A stretch of DNA of 64,000 nucleotides from Telopea speciosissima (Eukaryota; Streptophyta; Magnoliopsida; Proteales; Proteaceae): contig NC_057925.1 of NCBI RefSeq assembly GCF_018873765.1, positions 58,478,970 through 58,542,969 of the forward strand, given 5' to 3'. Made by a program: the position numbers and the translations under genes. How positions within the stretch are numbered: position 1 is the stretch's first letter; each line of letters opens with the position of its first letter. The notes beneath the pieces were generated by a model, which was not told the origin of the DNA, ran no database searches, and worked only from the letters and a program-made list of their open reading frames with translations. Below are positions 44,822 to 57,200 of the stretch, in pieces.

Positions 44822-45782
44822 AAATAAAGATATGAATATAATTAAACATATGTATGATGGTGTGGTGCCAAGTGTAAGATCTGTGGAGGACCAAGGTAGT
44901 GAATTCCCAATTACATTTGGGTTACATCAAGGATCAACTTTAAGCCCTTATTTGTTTATCATGGATAATTTAACCAAAGAAATTCAAGAGATGTTCCTTG
45001 GTGTATGCTTGTTGCTTATGATATTGTTTTAGTGGATGAAACAAAAGCAGAGATTAACACCAAGTTAGAGTTATGGAGATCAATCCTGAAAAAAAAATGT
45101 TTTAAGTAGAACGAAGACAACGTATATAGTGTGTAACTTTGGTCACACTAGGATGGATAATGAGGTGGTGAAACATGATGAGAGGGAGATTATGCAATAT
45201 TTTAGGTATCTTGGCTCAATCATAAATAAAGAAGGTGATGTAGAGGATGATGTTTCATAGAAAATTAAAATAGAATGGATAAAATGGAATTGTGCGTCTA
45301 GAGTTTTGTATGATCAACATATTCTTTTAAAACTTAAAGAAAAATTTATATGACAGTCGTACGATCAACTATGATGTATGGTGCAGAATGTTAGGCAGTT
45401 AAGGAATATCATGTAGATAAACTCAATGTAGTGGATATGAAGATGTTGAGATGAATGAGTGGCAAAACTAGGAAGGATAAAAAAAAAAGGAATGATTATA
45501 TTAGAGTTGGCTTAAAAGTAGCTCTAATACATGATAAGCTACGAGAAAATCGCTTGAGGTGGCCTGACCATGTTTAGCAAAGTGAATGCTCTAGTACGAA
45601 GGAGTGATTTAATTCAGATTAAAGGAACTAAAAGAGCCAAGGACATACCTAAAGGAGAAGTGGTGAGAAAAAATATGCATAATTTAGGCCTTGTATAAGT
45701 ATGACCTTGAATAGAGCTGATTGGAGGACAATGATCTATGTAGCCGACCCCATTTAGTTAGGATAAATCTGAGTTGTTGTTG
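44822..45782 (+). mobile_element. RTE-type LINE, 3' part
   Basis: Resumes exactly where 37030 stopped. It encodes NIIKHMYDGVV, then GLHQGSTLSPYLF (RT motif 4) and a decayed catalytic box in which the expected A-D-D reads A-Y-D before IVLVDET. With frame changes it continues to FRYLGSIINKEG and RSDLIQIKGTKR. It ends with AGCCGACCCCATTTAG and a GTTGTTG-type RTE tail. Several stops and shifts make it dead. Confidence 0.85.
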
Positions 45783-46189
45783 ATTTGGGAGGGGATGGGA
45801 ATGATTTGAAAATTTTAAGGAAGAATCCACTAAATTCGACACATAACCTAGCCTAGGATGATGAAATATGCTTTAACAAACAAAAAAATGATGATGAAGT
45901 ATGTTTGGTTGGATCACCCAAAACCCAGACAGTATAGACCCGACCCAACGAGCCGCGGATGCCCAACTACCCATAAGTGGAGAACGGCATTTTCGTAATG
46001 TTACGATTCTCGGAGGCGGCATCTCCGTTAGGCGCTATGGACCCTCCGTTGCGCATCATGGACGATTTCGCAATCTGCTTTCACGGTAAAAGGTTAGATA
46101 TGTGAATTGGGAGAAATTAGATGGGTCATTCTATAATTTTAAAAAAATAATTAGGGTTGCAAATGTAATTACATTCTCTTTCTCCTCAA
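45783..46189 (+). promoter_or_regulatory. upstream region of the SWIM-domain gene
   Basis: Between the RTE tail and the putative leader exon. Contains a GC-richer block (45940-46080) and then AT-rich DNA. No defined core promoter was recognised. Confidence 0.3.
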
Positions 46190-48242
46190 TCTTGTGGACA
46201 AAATTCCCCCACAAAGGTTCCATTTTGATGCTCTCTCACCCCCGCCCTCCTTAAACCTTAAACCCCACCCGTCGTCTTCTCACCCCTGCCTCCATCTCTC
46301 TCTCTTTCTCTCAGAGGCTGAGAAGAACAAACACGTAGTATTGTTCACATCTTCTTCGCTTCAAAACTCTGGAAATTTGAAACCATATAACCCTAGCTCG
46401 TCTGAGCTTTCCATTGCTTCTGACTTTCTCTACCTTTGAAGAAGCGGTTAGTTCCAAGGCCACGACTAAGGAAGGATCAGAGGAGATTTGAAGCTTCTTA
46501 TAGCTAGCAAAAGAGGCATTCTGGTGCGCCAATTTGGTCAATAGTCGGTGAATCCTGTTTTCTTCATCAATTATTTTTAGGTGAAATAGCTCACGCTTTG
46601 ATATTCTTCCACTGAAACGTTGTTTACAATCTTGTACTGTACTAAATTAAAGCCCCGCACAGAGATAAACAAACTTGAACTCTTGCTCTGGTTGCTTTCG
46701 TTTCTTCTGTATTGGGTTTTATAGGTTATCTACCCTGTCTTATTGTTTATCTATAGGTAGTTCTTAGTTCTGACTTTGCAGGAAGAATATTATTTCTAGG
46801 TCCCTCCTCAGTCCTCTATCGAATTCTTTTGTTGCGTAACCGGGTTTAACATTTCAATATTTACAAACTGGATTTTATACTTTTTTTCGGGGATGGAAGT
46901 TTTATTCCATTTTCTTCAATCTCGGCTCATTTATTCTTTAGACGGAACATCTTTTTTCTGTTAATTTTTCATTTGATGATGTAGTGTTGGTTTTAAATGT
47001 TTTCCTTTTCATTTCTGACGGAATAAGGTGCTTGAAGGTTTATATCTTTAAAGTTTTTAACTAAAAAGAATCGGTAGCCTCTAGCACTGAATTTTCATTT
47101 GAATTTCTTAGTTGCAGTCTGATGATCTTTTGGTGATTATAGTTTCCCATGTCGTCGCATTTCGATCACTGTGTTGTATCAAAATCTTTTCTCTCAGTTC
47201 TTTCTTTCTCAGTTCATGGACAACCTCTTTTTCCCCCTCAGAATTTACAAGTTATTTTTTATTTTTTAATCTGTTATGAAATTGATTGTTGAAGAATCAT
47301 ATCTGACCCAAGACATTAATTTTTAATTTTGCATCAGTTTCATTTTCCATTTTCCATTTCTCATGTCTGTCTTGCAAGGCTGACAATTCATTGGTCTGTT
47401 CTTCTAAGACATCTGGTATTAGTTTCAAGCACAATTAAGAAAACCATGCATTTTATTATGGCTGTAATTGATCATTATGAATTGTCATCCCATTGCAAGA
47501 AGACTACGTGGGATTAATTTGGGTAAAAAGTCGAGGTAAGCAAATGTGTTGGTGTATCTAATGGTGAAACAAGGGGTAGTCATGAGGCATGGGTAGTGCT
47601 TGGGCTTATCTTATCCACTGTGACATATCGGTATTCAATAGTTGGGTATGGGTATATTTTGTATGTTAGTATGTTCCATTTGCTTTAGGGTTGTGAGCAT
47701 CGTCCTCTTGAGGAGGTTTGTACTCTATTATTGTGGCTATTTTATGAATAAAGTTGTTTTCTATTAAGAAGTTAAGATCCACCTTATCGTCATCTAGAAT
47801 CTTTATGGTAATGTTTGAAAGGTTTAGTTGTGAATTTGTTCAACCCAACTTCGAAATTAATTCAGATTTGGATGAGTTGGACATGCCTTAGATGGTTAGT
47901 CTGGACATTTGCATGACTCGGACTGACTAGGTTAATGCATGTATCGTGCGGCAGGATATATAATGCCAACTCAAATGGTACTTGTGTTTGTTCTAGTATG
48001 GTATTGCATTATCAGGTCCAAACAAATCCAAGGGGAACAAAATGATTTTTTTCCATGGTCTTTCCTTGCGAAGGTTTTTTGAGTTTGATACCTTTTATTA
48101 AGACAAGGAAGATGCCTGCCTGGATAAGACATATATTTCTCCTTGTTCCTTGTCTAATACAACACGAGGATTATGTCATCACATCAATGGAACAAGAACT
48201 TCATTTGTTGATCACATAATATTTCAATTGCATTGGTTGCAG
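46190..48242 (+). other. 5' untranslated exon and leader intron of the SWIM-domain gene
   Basis: A CT-rich leader (about 46190-46545), typical of plant 5' UTRs, is followed by a possible donor (TCG|GTGAATC near 46547). An acceptor TTGCAG ends at 48242, directly before the conserved ATGGCT start. The intron would be about 1.7 kb and shows no coding. The exon boundary is inferred. Confidence 0.5.
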
Positions 48243-51200
48243 ATGGCTAGATGGGATGAGATTTTTTCTCTCCCTGTGCAGAGTCCTCCATCCTTGGAGT
48301 TTTCTGCTGCTGATCTTGTGTGGACTAAGGTGGAAGGTTGGCGTGACAAATTGAATAGAGTTTCTCTCATCCCTTATGCTAGAATCAATGATTTTGTCAG
48401 GGGTGAATCATCTAATAAAGAATGCCCCACCAGATTTCATGTTGAAGCAAGGAGGAGAAGGCCTCCAGAAATGCATTACAAGCCAAAGGTTGATGGCATT
48501 CTTGAGTATATTCTGTAAGTTTCTATTGTTTGCTTCTGCGAATTTCTACTGTCAAGCCCTTTGATTCTATCAATTAAGTTATGCAATTTATCTATAGGTA
48601 CTGGTGTTCCTTTGGCCCTGATGATCATAGAAAGGGTGGGATTGTACGACCCAGCAGGAATACGTATGTCCCAAAGAAGAAATCTGCTGGTCGTCCTAAT
48701 ACCAAGAGGGGTTGTAAGTGTCATTTTATTGTGAAACGCTTAATTGCTGAGCCATCAATTGCACTCATCATATATGATGATGATAAGCATATAGACGAGA
48801 AGGGGCTACCCTGCCATGGTCCGCAAGATAAGAAGGCTGTGGGTACACGGGCCATGTTTGCACCTTATATCTCTGATGATCTCCGTCTCCGGGTCTTATC
48901 TCTTTTACATGTTGGGGTGTCTGTGGAAACCATCATGCAGAGGCACAATGAGTCGGTAGAGAGACAAGGGGGACCAAGTAACCGTGATGACCTTCTCACT
49001 CATAGGTACGTTCGGAGATTAGAGAGAAGTATCCGACGTTCCACATATGAACTGGATGAAGATGATGCCGTCAGTATTGGCGTGTGGGTTGAAAGCCATC
49101 AGAATGACATTTTCTTTTATGAAGACATCTCTGATTCAGACCCTTTTATTTTGGGCATTCAAACAGAATGGCAGTTGCAGCAAATGATCCGGTTTGGTAA
49201 CCGCAGCCTCATTGCATCTGATTCAAGATTTGGATCAAACAAATTGAAGGTCTGTTTTATTTGATATATATTGTGCATATCTTAATTATCATATGGTGAA
49301 GTTAACAACAATTTAAAAGCTTTTGAAGCTAATGCTGATCCGTCTTTTTTTTGGGGGGGGCTTTTGTCCAGTATCCTGTTCACACTCTCCTCGTCTTTGA
49401 CTCAGACAACAAGGCTATCCCTGTTGCCTGGATAGTAACATCAAGATTTGGTAGTGTGGATGCTCAAGATAAGTGGATTAGGGCTCTTTACAATAGAGTA
49501 CATTCAAAAGATCCAACATGGAAATTGGCTGGTTTCATAGTGGATGATCCTTCCACTGACGTCCTAACCATCAGGTTAGCTACATAGTGTTTCTTCTGAT
49601 CTCCTTGTCTCTGGACCATTGTATTTCTGCAAATAGCATGAAACTCCTCCCCCATGCGTCAGTTCTGACTCAGTTATATGATTTTTATCATCTGTAAATT
49701 AATATTTTCTTTTGATAAATAACAATGATGTTATAAGACTTTTTTTGTCCCATGGTTGGGTTCTGTAAGCCTTGAGATTTCTATTTTGGGGTTTATTAAT
49801 ATAACAGACCTCTTTTATAAACCCAAAATTTGGGTTTTGAGGGGGTGCATGAAACTAAATATATGGATAAGATTATGTGGGGTCCATTAGCTATTAGTTA
49901 GGAAGTTATTTTATTTTAAAACTGTTTTGGATAGTTGTTATTAGATGTGGGGCCTAGTTCAGTCTTTTAATTATTTCAAGTGTCTTATTTTATTATTTCT
50001 AGTTGTTACTTGTTAGATAGTGGATTAGAATTATAGTTTTTTTTTCCTTATACAGTTGTAAACTTCCTCCCCCATCGATTATTGAATGGAAAGGAAAGAG
50101 AAGTCATGGGGGAGAGAGGAGACAGAGAAAAAAACTAATTTCTATTCTATAATTCCAAATTGTGGGGGGGGGGGGGGTCTAGCCTCTTACATGTATTTTT
50201 AAAACAGAAAAAAGACAATGGAAGCCTAAATAACCTAAGTTTCCTACTTGACCCAAACAATTAAATAATTAAAAAATAAGAACTTAAATAGATAAAGAAC
50301 ACCTTCCATATGTAAACTCTTTAGAAAGACTCAAGAGCTAACTCAAACTAACCTTATCTCCTTCAAACTATGTCCTGCAAATAGGGTAAACTTTATCTAA
50401 CAAGATAACTTCCTAACTAATAGCTAATCGGCCCCACTGCTAATACTAATTTCGTGTACCCCTTATGGATCTAAATCTGGGCCTTATAATTGAGCTCATT
50501 ACAAATAAAAATGCTTAAAAACAAAAGCCCGAGACCACATACTATTAGAACAGGCCCAAAATAAAGATCAAACCACATCCAATGGTGGTGATCATGCTCC
50601 TACATTAGAGCTACAAGAGATAAAGTGCAACAACAACAACAAGAACAATGGCAAGGGCTCAGCCCAAACAATGGAAAACTACTAGAATACAACAACCCAA
50701 GGCCAAAGCACCAGAAAAATCTACATAATGAGATAAGGGCCCAAGTACAGCGACTGCCTACTCGTAATCCCCTCTATTGCTAACTCATTGGTAATCAACT
50801 TGGCAGTCCTCAATCTCCATCTCCGAGAAAAATAAAAATGACCTTGTCCTTGATAGGGACCTGGCCTTCTTGATGAGGTAAAGATATCGCCAACGACCCC
50901 CAAGATGATATTTAGGCTTATGAATAGCAAAGGAAGAGTCCCCTCCCAGTATCATCTCATTCCTCCCGTTGGCCAAAGCAGTCTCAAGCACTTTGATGAT
51001 TTCCTTCAGATCCGCCGTGATAGAGTCTGTTATGCTAATAGGGCTAGAGAAATCCAACAGCACCCTCTTCTCATGATTTCTAAATACCCCCTCAATTCCT
51101 GCCTGTCTAGGATTACCGATACAGTTTCTATATATTGTATATAACTTGATGACATTAGGAGGAAGCCAATCCTGGTGAGTATGCTCACAAATAGTAGAAG

Positions 51201-54200
51201 AAGAAACAATAATTTTCCTGTGGCTCATGAAGTAATTGATGGATATATAATGAAAGGCTTAAACTGTCATGGCCATAGTTGTCAAGGCGCCAAGGCGACC
51301 GAAGGTATTGGAGGGGAATCTCGGTGACAAGGCGCCCTAGTGTTTTCCCCCCCTTCCTATTCCATATATCTACTATAGACAGAACATAAACATAATAAGT
51401 AAATTAACAACCAATTGAAAAACCAGCAGTAATATTGATACTGACCGATTGTTCACCACAAACTAGCAGTAATAACAAGCTGTTAAATATAAATTTAATA
51501 AAGAAGATATTTCAGTAGTTCAGTTCAATGATATTTGATATGTCATAAAGGATCAAAATTGATTCTAGCAGAGAATTAGCAATAAACTATAACGCTATAA
51601 CCAGATAAAAAAGTATAGTAAGGTTTAAGATTCAATAATTCCATTTATCGCAAGCATTATAATCCAGTACACTGCCAAATAAAAAGGTTAGGAAAATAAT
51701 CTTTATCATATAACCAAAAAAAAAAAGAGTAAAAAATCCCACAAAACAGCATAAGGTTCTCACCCAGCCACCTAGGGGAACCAAGGTGACGCCTAGGCGA
51801 TCGCCTTACCTACATCTAGTAAGGTGAAGTATTGTCTTGACACCTGAAGGCGGCTGGACGCCTAGGTGATGCCTTGACAACTATGGTCATGGTCATCTCA
51901 CAATCCTCAACATAATAATCTTGATAACTTCCCTAATAGTCTAGATGTTCTCACAAGGAAAACAGATCTCCACATTAGTTTTCGCCCTCTTAGGGATCCT
52001 TGGTGATTGCCAAAAATTCATAAAGTATTGGATACCTTGAAGGGAATTCCAGTTTAGACTGATTAATGAAACTAAACAAGCCCAAACCACCTAAGAGAAA
52101 TCACAGTTGATAAAGAGATGACTGACAAACCTGTAAATTAAGATGTTTTCAACTAGGCTTTGTTAACCAAAACTACACAGTGAAGGGTCACAAACTCCAA
52201 ACTCCATAGATGCTCCAAGTATTTGGATCTTTTTAAATTTTGCTCCAATGCTACAGATGCACTACTTGCTCGCGGTCTACAGAGATACTTGGGTTACTCA
52301 AACCCTGATTAGCGTTGATGGCTTTGTTGACAATTTAATGGTGTGGATAGGTTCAAATTCCTAGGGATTCCAGGTGTATGTCTTAATCCATTTTGTGGCC
52401 AATTAGTTTGCCATGTCGATGGCATAGCATAAACTGCAGATAATCTTGTTGTAACATGTGATCTGGGTTTGTCAGGTCTTCTCTATTCTCTGGATGACTT
52501 ATCTTTTCCTGTTAATCGATGTATTTTGATTTGGGTTGTCTGTTTTTTTTATCTGTATTTTACCAGGGATGTGTTTCAATGCTCTATATTGATCTGCTTT
52601 TGGCGGGTCCGCCATGCATGGCATAAAAACCTGTTAAAGAAATGTTTGGAAACGGAGTTACGTGTGGAGATATCAAGACGACTCGGGCAGGCAGTATATA
52701 GCATCTGTAAAGGGGATGGCAATATGGATTTGTTTGAGGGTTTCATGGAAGATTTCATCGACTGCTCAGATTTCTTGGATTACTTCAGGGCAATCTGGTT
52801 TCCAAGAATAGGTTAGACCTTTTCATTAATAGATGAGAATTATTTTCTCCCTATTAGTAATATCACTTTTTTGTCCTCTCCCTACCTGTCAAAGTTTCCT
52901 GGCAAATCATCAATCCAGTCAATTCAGTTGGAGTGCAACCTCCTGGATGGACCATAATCCTTCAGATATACTGATCAAAAAACCCACTATTTGAAGTTTT
53001 TATCTGTTTCTCAACTGTCGATCTGTGTTCCTTTCAATGGTCCAATTTTTGCTTATGATTAGAGAGGCTAACCACCATCCAAAGAGTAGGGCGTCTTTAA
53101 TAATATGGTCCATTTAAGGGGTGGCCTACCAATTGATTGTCCATGGTTAATTTGTGGGTCATGTCAACATAATGAAGATAAAGGCAAAAATTCATGTAGC
53201 TGTATTGGGTACAAGTATCTGCGGCTTTTAGCGCATATTTGGCTAAGCTTCTCACGCCCTTCTTCTGGGTATCTCAGCTTCTAGCAGAATAGATTCTGAA
53301 TGCTATCTTCTCATTGGGTCCTCACTTTGGAGTGGTCTCTTATTCCGAGAAGCAGCAGTCCAAGAAGCTTAGCCAAACATGCACTTAAATAATTTGTCTT
53401 AATTTGTGTTTGGATCTTTGTGGCTAATCAGGCAGAGACATTTTTCTTCCTCTTTTAATAATCCCCCCCCCCCGGGGCGTCTCTTTTGGTCCAGGCACAT
53501 GGACTACTGCATTGAAGAGTTTTCCACTAGCAAGCCAGGAGACTTGTGCAGCTATGGAATACTACCATCATCAACTCAAACTCAGATTGTTGAATGAGAA
53601 GGACCGATGTGTTTATCAACGAGCTGATTGGCTGGTCAATAAGTTGGGAACCAAAATCCATTCCTACTTCTGGCTTGATGAGTATTCGGGAAAGGATGAT
53701 TTTGCACGATATCGTAAAGATGAGTGGATGAGTGGTTCAACATCCTGGCGCCAGGCACTGAAGATTCCAGACTCTGATGTTGTTTTGGAAGGTCGATGTG
53801 CAAAAGTAGTTAGCCAGCTCAATCGAGAGAAGGATCATATTGTGTGGAACCCTGGTTCTGAGATTGCTATATGTGATTGTGAATGGTCAAATATGGGTAA
53901 TTTGTGCAAGCATGTAATCAAAGTAACCAGAGTTTGTCACAATAAGGGGTCAGCTCTGCCATCTATTAGCCTCCTTCAGTATAAGCAAACTTTGATTAAT
54001 ATGCTCCATTGTGCACCACATGATTCTTTGATTCGTGACCATGCTGTTACTCTATCTATTTATGCCCAAACACAATTAAATTCATTACTTGATCAAGGTT
54101 GTCAGCCTGCATTATATCCTTTTGTGACGCAATCGCAATCCGAAGGTTTTGCTAATAGAGATAATGATTTGAACGAGTCTCAATGTGCAAGCAAGAATAC

Positions 54201-54801
54201 ACCTTGCAATGAGAATGCATTTGGAGTTGGAAATGAGGCTCGTGGTGCTGTTACTGGTGATTTGGGTACTAAGGTGGTTGATAAGGTAGTGAGTGAGGCA
54301 TGTTTCCCTACCAAGATTGATGAGCGAATGAATGTATGCAGCAAGATGGATATTGATCCATTACACCAATGTACCTCACCATCCACGACATTGCCTCCTG
54401 GTAACGTTGGATCTGATATTGGCTTCTTAGAGAATGGAAGTAGAGACTTGATTGATGAGGATCAAGGGATGAGTGCAGATCTTTCTTCTATTGGTAATAT
54501 TTATACAAATGAAAATGGTATTCAAGATGATATGTTGGTTGAAAATTGTCAGTCTCATGGGAATTCCAATGGTTTTGGCAGTGATGTTGGGGAAACCATT
54601 ACTGGTAGCTTGATGGATGTGAATCCATTAATGGAGAGTCCGCTTTCAACAATGGGCCTGGTTGATCAATGCACAAGTAATGACAATGGTAATTGCGGCG
54701 ATCTTACGAAACCAACAGGTACTGGTAATGATGTGGATGCCAACCTCAATCTCTACAGGTTTCTCAATCTAGAAACATGCTTCTTGTATTGCAACCAGTG
54801 A
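48243..54801 (+). CDS. MULE-transposase-derived SWIM zinc-finger protein
   Basis: Exons 48243-48514, 48598-49249, 49372-49574, 52567-52811, 53495-54801; 892 residues, phases continuous. Closely resembles the Arabidopsis At1g60560-type protein from MARWDEI onward. An N-terminal FAR1/WRKY-GCM1-like DNA-binding region includes GCKCHFIVKRL. The MULE transposase-like core includes SDSRFG, VVAWI-type (IPVAWIVTS), GFIVDDP and FWRVRHAWHKNL. A SWIM zinc finger lies at about 584-597 (CDC, eight residues, CKH). The family is thought to be domesticated transposase acting in the nucleus; its precise role is not established. The roughly 300-residue tail is Ser/Asn/Asp-rich and low in conservation. I chose 48243 because MARWDE is the conserved start, although the frame is open upstream. 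The 3.0-kb intron 3 is filled with transposons. See 54756-55132 for a broken tail. Confidence 0.9.
49760..50510. repeat. inverted pair of one transposon family in SWIM intron 3
   Basis: Plus-strand text at 49875-49915 (ATTAGCTATTAGTTAGGAAGTTAT) recurs inverted at about 50408-50432 (ATAACTTCCTAACTAATAGC). The outward flanks also match when inverted (TTATAA.CCCA.ATTT.G...GGGGT.CA.GAAA). This gives either a foldback element or two copies inserted head to head, separated by a poly-G tract near 50164. Confidence 0.55.
50700..52150 (-). mobile_element. L1-type LINE remnant in SWIM intron 3
   Basis: On minus, 52150-51890 resembles the zf-RVT region (HLFINCDFS.VVWACL). After an insertion, 51228-50785 encodes a decayed RNase H domain: DWLPPNVIKLY, IGNPRQAGIEGVFRNHEKRV, ETALANGRNEMI, and WRYLYLIKKARSLSR. 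It lies antisense to the host gene, with frame disruptions. Confidence 0.72.
51274..51885. mobile_element. hAT-type MITE nested in the L1 remnant
   Basis: Ends CATAGTTGTCAAGGCG and CCTTGACAACTATG form terminal inverted repeats. Direct repeats gtcatggc (51266-51273) and gtcatggt (51886-51893) give the 8-bp target duplication of hAT elements, with one mismatch. Subterminal GCGCC/GGCG and CCTAGGCG words recur. It has no transposase frame. Flanking LINE sequence continues on both sides. Confidence 0.88.
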
Positions 54802-55132
54802 TGGTTGATGACTTCTCAGGAAGAGATTTAAAAAATGGGAAATGTGGGACAATTTTGAGCCCATCCTCTCATAGTTATGCATTAGCATTGAGTATGGTTC
54901 AAGTTGGTATGACAGGTGATTCTGATAATCTGATTTAATTCAATTGGCAAGTGATGATTATCTTTATGGTGATGTTGCAGAGGGAACCAGCAGTATAGTG
55001 GAAGTCCATGTTGAATCGATCTTAACTTCCACGTGTGAATCAATATCTATTGAGCAGGAGACATGCATTGAAGTAGAAGCCAGTGAAACTGGTGTCTCTG
55101 ACAAAATCCTAGAGGAAGTCCTGACAACATGA
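54756..55132 (+). pseudogene. frameshifted continuation of the SWIM-domain protein tail
   Basis: Past about 54756 a different frame stays open and protein-like (SQSRNMLLVLQPVMVDDFSG, later LALSMVQVGMTGDSDNLI) until 54938. The next frame then continues LASDDYLYGDVAEGTSSIVE to a stop at 55132. Each step equals loss of one base. No spliced alternative I tried keeps all three open. Either the gene ends at 54801 by mutation, or the assembly has two single-base errors. Confidence 0.5.
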
Positions 55133-56100
55133 CGAGTGGAACTTCAAAGCACATCTTTTAATCTCTCCATCCACTTCCAAAACAACAAATGGTCAGCAAG
55201 GTCCTCTCAGTTAATGTCATTTAGAGTATATAGCAGAGAAGATAAATGGAGCCAAGACATGAATGGTAAGCTATCTAGTATGAACACTTCCTTGTTTAGA
55301 TGTGGGGTGGGGTTAAAGATGGTTTAGATTGTAGGGTGAGGTTAAATGTAGTATTATGGATAGAGATTGCCATAATGAGGTGACCAACTACATAGAAGGT
55401 GACAATTGTGTTTCGTATGTCGCTGAGATTCAAATTGTTTCGTGATTGTCCTTGTCAATGATGAGGGCTCTTAAGCAGCAAAAAACTGTTGGCTTTGAAT
55501 TGATGTTTCTTCAAGCATTGTTGCTCAGTTAATTGTTATCATGGACACAGGTTCTTGATGCAGGATGTTGATCAACACGCAGAATAAGTGTGTTTCTGCA
55601 AAGGAGAACTTAAAGATGGTAGAAAATGAAAGCAACATAAAGAAGATACTTGACTGATTATTATGGACTATCCTATTGGGGACTTGGATATCATTGTACA
55701 ACCAGCTTTATGATCAAGTTCATACAGTCCCTATTGATGTAGATACATTTACTCAAAAGTTTTGAAGCAAATGGGTCACGGAGGCTGCATTGGTTCTCTG
55801 ACTAGAAAATATAGTGTATCTGGTTTTCACACTTTGAGAGTTTCAATTGGTTTCAACAATGGAGAACTTATACTGGTTGTGCTTGTTGGTGTTATTTGGC
55901 TTCAAATGGCATTAGCTGGCCATGGTTCCGATTATCTGACCAGGAACTGGGGCATTTATCTTCTCAAAAGCATCAATTGGGACTAACTACAATTTATAAC
56001 TTTGTTGATTCCCTTTTCATGTAAATAAATACGGACTCATCTGTAACTGTTGAAATTATTTTTTTAGTAGATCTGATGATGTCTCTGTTTTTTTTTTTTT
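55133..56100 (+). other. probable 3' UTR and downstream flank of the SWIM-domain gene
   Basis: No conserved coding. A candidate polyadenylation signal 'aaataaata' lies near 56023, followed by a long T/G homopolymer tract (56088-56122). Confidence 0.35.
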
Positions 56101-56658
56101 TTTTTTTTTTTGGGGGGGGGGGTGGGGTTGTTTGGTTGTTGTGGTTGTCTAAGCATATGCTTTCTTAAATAAAGTGAACTCCCCCCACCCCAAACCCCCC
56201 AACAAATTTTGTTCATCATGAAGAAGGTTTGTGAAAGGGTACTCTTGACTCTTGAGGGCAAAATATGGTGAAATTGGGGAAAAAATCTGAACAAAACTTG
56301 TTGAAGTTGGTGAAATATTTCCATCTCAAAGGGGGTTAAAGTCAATCCCAGGTGAAATCTAGAACCTTTCCACACTAGAAACTATTACATATGCTAGTTA
56401 CATAATAGCGACAGAAACTGCTATGCATTTGTAATAAGTAACCTTGCCACATATCAGTGCCGTTCAACGGCCCCGATATCGATCAAAGGTGGGAGGGGTT
56501 CTCATGCCAATGTAGGTGGTGGTGCAGCTGTATAGCGTGGATCCCTACTGTTCTGGGTACCATTCTCCAAATTATTTTTGGTGTAGCATTCAGATTCCTC
56601 CCTGGTGCGTTCAGAAGAGATAAATGGGCGGGTGGGTTGGGGGGTGTTTGTTGTGTTT

Positions 56659-56788
56659 TAGGGGTGTCAACCGGTTGGGCAAGGTCGTGCCTAATCGGGT
56701 GCCTAATCAGGTTTAACCTAACTTGAAGCCTACACCGTGATTGCCCGTTTAGCCAATCGGGCAGATTGAATTTACCTTCTCACCCCTA
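56659..56788. mobile_element. hAT-like short element
   Basis: Starts TAGGGGTGTCAACCGG and ends CTCACCCCTA; the ends are inverted (TAGGGGTG). The interior has CGGGCAAGG/GCCCG and CAATCGGG words in both orientations. An 8-bp target duplication is not evident, so the ends are approximate. Confidence 0.5.
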
Positions 56789-57007
56789 GTGAAATACAAA
56801 AATTCATCCATGTTGATATTCATGACTTCATGTGCACATTCTCATTGGCCCCAGTAGTGGTGCAGGGGCTACACGACTAAGCAACAATCTCTTGCCCACT
56901 ACGTAGTTTGAAAAAAAAGAAATCTCTCAAAATTTTATAAAGGGAAAACAAATAGGAATAATGTTTTCTGTGGGAGAGTATACTTACTGTTTACGCTCAG
57001 ACACAGA

Positions 57008-57200
57008 AGGATTTGGATTCTCTGCAGCCAAGGGTTGAGCGGCTATCGTGCTGTGCTCAACTCACAAGTCATCACGTGGATTTCATGCCAATACAATGGC
57101 TGATAGATGAGCTCGTCTGCCAAGCATTGGATTGGCATGAAATCCACATGACGGCTTATGAGTTGAGCACAGCAGGGTAGCCACAGAGGATCCAAATCCT
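57008..57200. mobile_element. foldback MITE upstream of the SOUL gene
   Basis: Left arm 57008-57092 and right arm 57131-57200 are inverted copies: AGGATTTGGATTC with GGATCCAAATCCT, GTGCTCAACTCA with TGAGTTGAGCAC, GTGGATTTCATGCCAAT with ATTGGCATGAAATCCAC. Direct repeats acacaga flank it at 57001-57007 and 57201-57207. It ends about 380 bp before the SOUL start codon, within the likely promoter. Confidence 0.88.

Noticed and set aside
55136-55986. Short open frames after the SWIM-domain gene
   Set aside because: They are in the likely 3' UTR, have no motifs, and do not continue the tail in any frame.
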